From contig JAOTVA010000020.1 of the NCBI GenBank assembly GCA_029863645.1, positions 1 to 36,719 on the forward strand: DNA of 36,719 nucleotides, in the 5' to 3' direction. The notes below the pieces were generated by a model. The model did not search any database. It had not been told where the DNA came from and worked only from the letters and a program-made list of their open reading frames with translations. The translations under genes were made by a program, and so were the position numbers. Within the stretch, counting starts at the first letter, position 1. Each line of letters starts with the position of its first letter. The DNA comes from Gemmatimonadota bacterium. Its GTDB lineage: Bacteria; Gemmatimonadota; Gemmatimonadetes; Longimicrobiales; Gaopeijiaceae. This document shows positions 30,754 through 36,719 of the stretch, piece by piece.

Positions 30754-33490
30754 AGTCACCCGCCTTCACGATCGTGATCTTCGAGGGGTCGAGTCGCGCG
30801 CGGACCACCCGGTTCACCTCTGGCAGCGTCATCGAGCGCACGCGGTCCTCGAGCTCGGCATCGAACGTCAGCGTGCGGTCGAAATACAGGCCCTGAGACA
30901 GCGCTGCGGCCAAGCTGGAGTCCTGAGCGCGACCGAGTTGCCGTCCTTCTAGCCAACCCTGCTTCGCAGTCCGCAGCTCGTCCTCTGTGAATCCGTCGCG
31001 GAGGACTCCCGCGATGACGTCATCGAAGGCGCTCTCGAGCTCATCGACGTTCTCTGGCGCATAGATCGCCGATGCCGAGAACTGACCGAGCGGGTCGACA
31101 GGATGGCCCGAGATACCGCCTCCGATGCCGTAACTGAGGCCCTCCTCAACTCGAATTCTGCGGGCGAGCCTCGAGTTGAGAACGCCACCACCCAACATGT
31201 ACCCCGCGAGAATCAGCGCCGGGTAATCAGGGTCGCTGTCCCTGAGCCGTAGGTTCTGCTGCGCGAAGAAAACGGCGTTGGCCTTGTCCGGCGTCTCGAT
31301 GACGATGTCCGCAGCGGGGGGATCGTAGAACGGCGAAGCCACGCGGGCGAACGGATGCGCGCTCGGCCAGTCGCCGAAGGCCTCTGCGATGGCTGCGCTT
31401 ACCTCGGCCTCGTCAAAGTCCCCTACGACGACGACGTTGCCCTTTTGGGGTCCCCAGAAGTCGCGATAGAAGGCCCGTGCATCCTCCAGGGTCGTGGCTC
31501 GAACCGACTCGAGCTGCTCGTCGAAGGTGCCGACGTAGTTGGGATGACCCGGGGGATAGTTCGTCATGCCACGGGCAAGCTCCATCCCGGCGATCGCTTG
31601 GGGCTCCGTGCGCGACTGGTCGATCGATGCAATGCGCTGTTCCTTGAGGATGTCGAACTCCGACTCCGGGAACGCGGGGTCGCGCGCGATCTCGCCCATC
31701 AGGCGGATCAACTCAGCGACGTTCTCTCGATTCGTCTGGAACTGACCCGTCCCGAGAAGCGCCCCTCCCCCGATGCTGCCCGACGATTGGAGTCGGTCGA
31801 GCTCATCCTGGATCTCCTGGCGCGTCCGCTGCTGGGTCCCCCTCATGACCATCGAGCCAGCGAAGTCGCCAGCGGTGCTCCGGCCCATGAGCGATTGCTC
31901 GTCCCCGAACGCCAGCCTCAGTCGGACGATGGCCAGGTCACCCCGCGTCTCCTTCGGCAGGAGCGCCACCGCCATGCCATTGTCGAGGGCGTACCGGCGC
32001 GTACGCACCTCGATATTCGTCGGCGACGGGTCGAAAGCCTCGCCCTCTGCGACCGCCGCTCGCCCCTGATAGCCATCGACCATGGCCGCCACATCCGGCA
32101 TGTCCGGCACGTCGGCTCTGTCCGGATCAGCGGTGGGGTAGAAGAGTCCGACCGTGCGGTTGTCAGGCTTGAGGTACGCCGCTGCCACTCGGTTCACATC
32201 GTCAGCCGTGACGGCTTCGAGCCGGTCGCGGTGGAGGAAGAGGAGCCGCCAGTCGCCCATCGAAGCCCACTCGGAGAGCTGTAGGGCGATCCCAGCGGAC
32301 GAGTTGAAGGACTGATTGATGCCGTTGAGCAGCGCGGCGCGAGCGCGCTCGACCTCGGCCGGCGTGATCGGCTGGGAGCGGACGCCCTCCACCGTCTCGT
32401 TCACGACGGTCAGCACCTCGCCGAGGTCGTTGTCGGCGTCGACGATGGCATAGAGCAGAAGGGGGCCCGCCTCACGGAGCTGCATAGCGAAGGCTGCCGA
32501 CTGCGTCGCGAGTTGTGTCTCTACGAGGGCCCGGTAGAGCCGGCCTGACGGACTGTCGCCGAGAACGAACGAGAGGACGTCCACCGCGGCGTAGTCCGGA
32601 TGTGCTCCGGGCGGGACGTGGTACAGCGTCGTGAGGTACTGAACGTCGCCCACCCGGCGGAGCGTCACGGTACGCTCCCCGTCCTGAGTCGGTTCGTCCG
32701 TGTAGGTCGGATACAGGATGTTGTCGCCGGTCCGCTCGGGACGTGGGATGGAGCCGAACTTCTCGGCGATGAGGTCGAGAGCTTCCTCACCCTCGAAGTT
32801 GCCGGCCACCACGAGCATGGCGTTGTCCGGCTGATAGTACTTCCTGTAGAAGGTTTGCAGCCGCTCGATGGGCACCCCCTCCACGTCGGAGCGAGCGCCG
32901 ATCGTGGACTTCCCGTAATTGTGCCAGAGGTACGCGGTCGACATGGTGCGCTCGACCAGGATACCCAACGGGCTGTTCTCGCCCGACTCCATCTCATTGC
33001 GGACAACGGTCATCTCGGATTCCAGGTCCGCCGCGGCCACGAAGGAGTTGACCATGCGGTCGGCCTCGAGGTCGAGCGCCCACTCCAGGTTGTCGCCCGA
33101 TGCGGGGAAGATCTCGAAGTAGTTCGTTCGGTCGTAGCTCGTGGTCCCGTTGGGCTGGGCGCCACGCTCGGTCAGCTCCTGCATGATGTCGGTGTGGGTC
33201 GGCGTGCCCTTGAAGAGGAGATGCTCGAGAAGGTGCGCCATTCCGGTCTCGCCGTACCCCTCGTGCCGGGAGCCGACCAAATACGTGATGTTGACGGTGA
33301 TCTGCGGCTTGCTCGGATCCGGGAAGAGCAGCACGCGCAGCCCATTGTCGAGCCGATACTCGGTGATGCCTTCGACCGTCGCGACGATCTCGGGGGCGGT
33401 CGCGGTCTGTTGCGCGAGCGCGGGGGGGGGGAGTGCGGCGGAAAGAGTGAGCACCGCGCCGGTCAAGGCGCTGAGCAGTCGAGCAACCAT
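30740..33490 (-). CDS. Exported M16-family zinc metallopeptidase (two-domain)
   Basis: The 916-residue protein has a signal peptide (cut about ALAQ, 27). Two tandem M16 halves follow, in one chain as in pitrilysin. The first half has the inverted zinc site H86-L-L-E-H90 with a distal Glu in SEMTVVRNEMES about 75 residues on. The second half (about 480-916) keeps the fold (RRYALDNGMAVALLPK; GRSTAGDFAGSMVMRG) but lacks HxxEH, so it is the inactive partner. It degrades peptides in the periplasm. AGAGG is well placed before ATG 33490. It follows the ABC-class ATPase gene by 27 bases on the same strand and is probably the last gene of that operon. Confidence 0.93.
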   Translation of the reverse strand: MVARLLSALTGAVLTLSAALPPPALAQQTATAPEIVATVEGITEYRLDNGLRVLLFPDPSKPQITVNITYLVGSRHEGYGETGMAHLLEHLLFKGTPTHTDIMQELTERGAQPNGTTSYDRTNYFEIFPASGDNLEWALDLEADRMVNSFVAAADLESEMTVVRNEMESGENSPLGILVERTMSTAYLWHNYGKSTIGARSDVEGVPIERLQTFYRKYYQPDNAMLVVAGNFEGEEALDLIAEKFGSIPRPERTGDNILYPTYTDEPTQDGERTVTLRRVGDVQYLTTLYHVPPGAHPDYAAVDVLSFVLGDSPSGRLYRALVETQLATQSAAFAMQLREAGPLLLYAIVDADNDLGEVLTVVNETVEGVRSQPITPAEVERARAALLNGINQSFNSSAGIALQLSEWASMGDWRLLFLHRDRLEAVTADDVNRVAAAYLKPDNRTVGLFYPTADPDRADVPDMPDVAAMVDGYQGRAAVAEGEAFDPSPTNIEVRTRRYALDNGMAVALLPKETRGDLAIVRLRLAFGDEQSLMGRSTAGDFAGSMVMRGTQQRTRQEIQDELDRLQSSGSIGGGALLGTGQFQTNRENVAELIRLMGEIARDPAFPESEFDILKEQRIASIDQSRTEPQAIAGMELARGMTNYPPGHPNYVGTFDEQLESVRATTLEDARAFYRDFWGPQKGNVVVVGDFDEAEVSAAIAEAFGDWPSAHPFARVASPFYDPPAADIVIETPDKANAVFFAQQNLRLRDSDPDYPALILAGYMLGGGVLNSRLARRIRVEEGLSYGIGGGISGHPVDPLGQFSASAIYAPENVDELESAFDDVIAGVLRDGFTEDELRTAKQGWLEGRQLGRAQDSSLAAALSQGLYFDRTLTFDAELEDRVRSMTLPEVNRVVRARLDPSKITIVKAGDFAGR

Positions 33491-33517
33491 ATGGACCTCT
33501 GTATTCTGGGACGAAAA

Positions 33518-35254
33518 CTACTCTACACGCAGGGAGCGCAGCCGGTTCAACGTTGCCGCGAACTCGAAGCGCCGAAAGGCGGCTAGGTCGCCGACGAGCC
33601 TGTCGTCCAGCGCATCCAGGCCTTGCTTCGTGATTGCGGAAGCGACGACGTCGAGCGCCTCGGGAAGTCCGAGGCCCTCTTCGCGCAGCAGGTCCGCGAC
33701 GAAGGCGAGTGCCTGACCGATCGCCCTTATCTGCGCGCGGCTGGCAAGCTGTTCGACGGCGACCAGATCGATGGTGTCCCTTCCGAACAGCAGGGTGCGC
33801 TCGTCGGGCACCTTCACGTACCTCGCGCGATTGCGCAAGCGGGCATCAAGCGTGCTACGCGCGAGGACGCGCGTCGTCGGCGCCACGGGTGGCTCCGAGC
33901 GGGCGGGCTCGCGACCGGTCGGGAGGCGCGCCGCGACCTCACGCGCAGCATCGGTGACGTCCTCAGGGGCGTAGTCGACCATACGCACTACTCGGTCTGC
34001 GACGTCGAGGTAGTCGCCGCTCCCTCCGATGACGAGCACACAGCTTACGCCAGAGTGGTCGTGGAGGTCGCGGACTCGATCCACGAACGGGGTGATGGGC
34101 TCGAACGCCTTTGGCACCAGCTGCTGCATGCGTCGATCCCGGATCATGAAGTTCGTCGCCGAGGTGTCCTCGTCTACGAGAAGGAGGCGTGAGCCGGCTT
34201 CCAGTGCCTCGACGATCGACGCGGCTTGGCTGGTGGAGCCCGAAGCGTTGGGAGACGAAAAGGCCGACGTGTCCCTTCCGAACGGGAGTCCGTCGATGAA
34301 CCCCGAGATGTCGACGCCCGACACTGACCGGCCGTCTTCGGCGCGGATCTTCACGGCGTCGTTCCTCGTGACGACGAGCTCGCGGCCGTCGCCGGGGCGA
34401 TGGTTATAGACACCCGCCTCGAGCCCGCGCAGGAGCGTGCTCTTCCCGTGGAATCCGCCGCCGACGATGAGGGTCACGCCGCTCCCGACGCCCATTCCGG
34501 CCACGCGGCCGCGGTTGGGGAGGTCGATCTCCACCCGGAGAGAGTCGGGAGCGCGAAAGGGTACCGCCTCGTTCTCGGGCAGCGGCTCGTCGTCGATTCC
34601 GCTGCGGCGAGGGAGGCGCGCGCCTTCGGCCACGAAGGCTACCAGCCCCAGTGGTTCGAGGGCATCACGGAGCGCCGAGGCATCCTCGTTCGCAGATGCG
34701 TGCCGCTCGAGGTCCTGGACGTCGTGGCCAGCCGCGAAGAGTGTCGACCGGACCACGGCGGGTACGTCCACGTTCATGAGCTCCACGGCGGCCCGACCCT
34801 TCACGCGGCGACCGTCGGCCGGCAGCCCGACGGTGAAGCGGGCTTCCACGCCTCCGTCGGCGTCCACCATCACAGCTGTCTGGGGCATCACCTTCTGGCC
34901 GGGGTGCTCCATGGCGATCTCCCCGCTCTTCCCGGTCCCCTTCGAAGTGGAGGTGGCACGGGCATGATCAGCAAAGACGCGGGCGAGCAGGGCTGCCGTG
35001 CCCAAGCGCCTCGCCAATCCCCGAAAGGCACCGACCGGGAGCACAGCCACCCCAGGCTCGAGCAAAACACGCACGCGGGTCGGGGCGGCGTAGGGATCTC
35101 CCTGCACGTGGACGATGTGGATGATGAAGTCGGGGTATCGCCATGCGCCGGCGATCGCCTTATAGGCCTTGTACCCTCGACCATCGATGCTTTGCAGCAG
35201 GGCTTGGAGGTCCTCGGCGTCACCCCTGAGCGCGGGAACGCCGCTACCGGCCAC
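33518..35254 (-). CDS. Predicted ABC-class ATPase (COG3044)
   Basis: The 578-residue protein belongs to the stand-alone predicted ABC-type ATPases (PF09818/COG3044). An N-terminal domain (about 1-240; RGYKAYKAIAG and YPDFIIHIVHVQGDPYAAP) precedes the ATPase core. The core has Walker A GGGFHGKST (265-273), a signature-like SSPNASGSTSQA (333-344), and Walker B LLLVDEDTSATN (357-368). A helical C-terminal domain (about 450-578) follows. There are no membrane helices, so it is not a transporter; members are thought to act on nucleic acid or as chaperones, but function is not established. The GTG at 35254 overlaps the enoyl-CoA hydratase-family stop by 11 bases. The M16 gene follows. Confidence 0.9.
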   Translation of the reverse strand: MAGSGVPALRGDAEDLQALLQSIDGRGYKAYKAIAGAWRYPDFIIHIVHVQGDPYAAPTRVRVLLEPGVAVLPVGAFRGLARRLGTAALLARVFADHARATSTSKGTGKSGEIAMEHPGQKVMPQTAVMVDADGGVEARFTVGLPADGRRVKGRAAVELMNVDVPAVVRSTLFAAGHDVQDLERHASANEDASALRDALEPLGLVAFVAEGARLPRRSGIDDEPLPENEAVPFRAPDSLRVEIDLPNRGRVAGMGVGSGVTLIVGGGFHGKSTLLRGLEAGVYNHRPGDGRELVVTRNDAVKIRAEDGRSVSGVDISGFIDGLPFGRDTSAFSSPNASGSTSQAASIVEALEAGSRLLLVDEDTSATNFMIRDRRMQQLVPKAFEPITPFVDRVRDLHDHSGVSCVLVIGGSGDYLDVADRVVRMVDYAPEDVTDAAREVAARLPTGREPARSEPPVAPTTRVLARSTLDARLRNRARYVKVPDERTLLFGRDTIDLVAVEQLASRAQIRAIGQALAFVADLLREEGLGLPEALDVVASAITKQGLDALDDRLVGDLAAFRRFEFAATLNRLRSLRVE

Positions 35255-36005
35255 GAAAGTCCGCGGTCCGGCCTTCGCGGCGGGCCCTGAGGCCCTCTGT
35301 GAGGTCCTCGGATGCGTCGCACCGGATGACCAGCGCCTTCGTTTCTTCCTCGTCTAAAGCTCCCAGGGAGAGAGCGCGGAGGATGCGCTTCATTGCCTGC
35401 ACGGCCAGAGGCGCAAGGCCCGCTAGGTGCAAGGCGAGCTCGTCTGTCGTCGCCCCCAGCTCCTCGGCCGAGACGAGTCGGTCCAGGAATCCGCTGGTGA
35501 GCATCTCCTCGGCGTCGAGCTGTTCTGCGGCCAGCATGACGCGGCGCGTGACGGCAGGACCTAGTGCGTCCAGATAGCGTCGGAGGCCGGTAGCGGGGTA
35601 ACAGATGCCCAGTCGTGCGGCCGGCACGGACATGCGGCTCCCGACGACGCCGATGCGAAAGTCGCAGCACAGGGCGATCTCGGTGCCACCGCCATAGGCG
35701 CTTCCGTTCAGCGCGCAGATGGTGGGCATCCGTGCGGAAGCGAGATCCTCCGTGAGGGTCTCGAAGATCTGGCCTGACATCTCGCCCGATTCGATCTGGT
35801 CCAGCGAGGCGCCCGAGCAAAACGTCTCGGCGCCGCGCCCCGTCACCACGAGTACGCGGATCGACTGGTCGGCCTCCACCGAGGCCAGATGCGCGCGAAA
35901 GGTCGCGAGGTCTTCCGCCTCGAGCGCGTTGTGCCGCTCGGGTCGGTCGAGCACGATGCGGGCGACAGCCCCGTCGGTGGCCAGGTAGGGATGCGTCTTG
36001 GACAT
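35244..36005 (-). CDS. Enoyl-CoA hydratase/isomerase family protein
   Basis: The 253-residue crotonase-fold protein acts on acyl-CoA. Oxyanion residues are in ETFCSGASLDQ (60-70) and NGSAYGGGTEIALCCD (100-115). The first catalytic Glu (E144 of rat hydratase) is E109. The second (E164) is replaced: PEIxLG reads P-A-A-R-L-G, so A129 stands there. This fits an isomerase-like or other crotonase reaction better than straightforward hydration. Length is typical. It is first in a likely operon with the ABC-class ATPase and M16 peptidase. A perfect palindrome lies 20-36 bases before its ATG at 36005. Confidence 0.88.
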   Translation of the reverse strand: MSKTHPYLATDGAVARIVLDRPERHNALEAEDLATFRAHLASVEADQSIRVLVVTGRGAETFCSGASLDQIESGEMSGQIFETLTEDLASARMPTICALNGSAYGGGTEIALCCDFRIGVVGSRMSVPAARLGICYPATGLRRYLDALGPAVTRRVMLAAEQLDAEEMLTSGFLDRLVSAEELGATTDELALHLAGLAPLAVQAMKRILRALSLGALDEEETKALVIRCDASEDLTEGLRARREGRTADFRGR

Positions 36006-36024
36006 CTGGGCGGCATCATACCCT

Positions 36025-36041
36025 CGATGCGCGCCGCATCG
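36025..36041. promoter_or_regulatory. Perfect palindrome in divergent promoter region
   Basis: CGATGCG (36025-36031) and CGCATCG (36035-36041) form a 7-3-7 inverted repeat in the 81-base gap between the divergent enoyl-CoA hydratase-family and deoxyhypusine synthase-family genes. It has the form of a dimeric-repressor operator and may control either gene. Confidence 0.4.
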
Positions 36042-36086
36042 CCAGCGACCTGCGTTCGCCCTAGACTACTCGCCTCACCCGAAAAG

Positions 36087-36719
36087 ATGGAGAAGAGATT
36101 GGGCGCGATCCGCGACTTCATGGAGAAGCACTACCTCCACTTCAATGCCCGCGAGACGGTCGATGCGGCCAAGGCGTACGAGGAGCACGTGGGCGCGGGG
36201 GGCAAGATGCTCGTGGCCATGGCCGGAGCGATGTCGACAGGTGAATTCGGGATCGTGCTCGCGCGCATGATACGCGCGGGATACGTGCATGCGATCTCAT
36301 GCACGGGCGCGAATCTCGAGGAGGACGTGTTCAACCTGCTTGCTCACGACGAATACGAGATCGTGCGGTCTTGGCGGGAGCTCTCGGCCGCCGACGAGCA
36401 GGCACTCTATGACCGGGGCATGAATCGGGTGACCGATACGTGCATTCCGGAGACCGTGATGCGGCACCTGGAGTCGCGGTTGGTGGCTTCTTGGGCGGCG
36501 GCGGCAGCTTCGGGAGCGCGCCGAACCCCCGCGGAGTTTCTGTTCGAGGTGCTCGACGATGCGACGCTCACGGAGCACTACCAGATCGACCCGGCCAACT
36601 CATGGATGTTGGCCGCAAAGGAAGCCGGAATCCCGGTGTTTGCTCCCGGATGGGAGGACTCGACCACCGGGAACATCTTCTCGGCCAATGTGATCGCTGG
36701 GAAGGTGCCGGATCACCTC
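36087..36719 (+). CDS. Deoxyhypusine synthase-family protein (3' end outside window)
   Basis: The frame is open for 211 codons to the right edge. It carries the family's diagnostic segments: LVAMAGAMSTGEFG (NAD-binding region, about 42-55), HAISCTGANLEEDVFNLLAHDEY (about 68-90), and the later VFAPGWEDSTTGNIFSA (about 184-200). True deoxyhypusine synthase transfers aminobutyl from spermidine to a lysine of eIF5A in archaea and eukaryotes. Bacteria lack eIF5A hypusination; related bacterial and plant enzymes make homospermidine or act on other polyamines. The catalytic lysine lies beyond the window. Start ATG at 36087; a second in-frame ATG at 36120 is possible. Confidence 0.9.
   Translation, partial: MEKRLGAIRDFMEKHYLHFNARETVDAAKAYEEHVGAGGKMLVAMAGAMSTGEFGIVLARMIRAGYVHAISCTGANLEEDVFNLLAHDEYEIVRSWRELSAADEQALYDRGMNRVTDTCIPETVMRHLESRLVASWAAAAASGARRTPAEFLFEVLDDATLTEHYQIDPANSWMLAAKEAGIPVFAPGWEDSTTGNIFSANVIAGKVPDHL

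Noticed and set aside
31355-33586. Two long plus-strand frames (31355-32284 and 32600-33586)
   Set aside because: They mirror the M16 peptidase gene, and their His/Arg/Val-rich products have no domain.
1-36719. tRNA, rRNA, CRISPR array, insertion sequence or integrase
   Set aside because: No cloverleaf, conserved rRNA segment, regularly spaced repeats, transposase motif or att-like duplication was seen on reading both strands.

Overview
This 36.7 kb window is gene-dense, GC-rich bacterial chromosome with about 38 protein genes, no rRNA or tRNA genes, and no insertion sequence, phage or CRISPR array that I can recognise. The protein mix is what I would expect from a free-living, probably marine or soil Gemmatimonadota-type (or related FCB-group) heterotroph. 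The pointers are a DUF5777-like barrel next to a cupredoxin lipoprotein, a TonB-dependent receptor with a carboxypeptidase-like N-terminal domain followed by a DUF4249-like lipoprotein, a PQQ dehydrogenase, a fused MFS/spermidine synthase and a bacterial deoxyhypusine synthase homologue. This placement is an inference from gene content only.

Layout. 1-2026 (minus): a DsbA/HCCA-isomerase-like protein, a small unknown protein and a DEAD-box-like protein whose ATPase motifs are all destroyed; the last runs off the left edge. 2111-4721: an aspartate-type aminotransferase convergent with a fructosamine/ribulosamine kinase plus LMW phosphatase pair that looks like a protein-deglycation module. 4895-7339 (plus): an intact DEAD-box RNA helicase, an unknown protein, a 391-base non-coding stretch with a long imperfect RNA hairpin, and a cupin. 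7350-9832 (minus): an exported, cysteine-free PQQ dehydrogenase followed by a GGDEF-like protein that has lost its active site. 9998-12347: an alpha/beta hydrolase and, convergently, an aldehyde dehydrogenase. 12452-14400 (plus): a MaoC-type hydratase, an unknown 85-residue protein and a cupredoxin lipoprotein with overlapping ends, then the DUF5777-like barrel. 14485-14664 (minus) is a 59-residue membrane protein. 14793-19315 (plus): fused MFS/spermidine synthase, POT peptide transporter and DinB-like protein.

19320-24607 is the non-homologous end-joining region. On the minus strand are a six-helix voltage-gated K+ channel with a C-terminal zinc ribbon, Ku, and a MerR-type HTH/TPR protein; LigD is divergent on the plus strand. 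A near-match to a Gram-positive-type LexA box lies just before Ku. 24655-27995 (plus) is the TonB receptor/lipoprotein pair, convergent with a DtxR/MntR-family regulator at 28024-28704 whose metal ligands look MntR-like. 28870-30726 (plus) holds a bitopic membrane protein, a type IV pilin-like protein, ApaG and a small unknown protein. 30740-36005 (minus) is a likely operon of an enoyl-CoA hydratase-family protein, a COG3044-type ABC-class ATPase and a full-length M16 peptidase. 36087 to the right edge is the start of a deoxyhypusine synthase-family gene.

The most unusual points are the two ATPase/cyclase pseudoenzymes (degenerate DEAD-box and degenerate GGDEF), the K+ channel and HTH-TPR protein embedded in the Ku/LigD locus, the structured leader before the cupin, and the DHS-family gene in a bacterium. 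No single stretch is clearly a new defence or mobile system.
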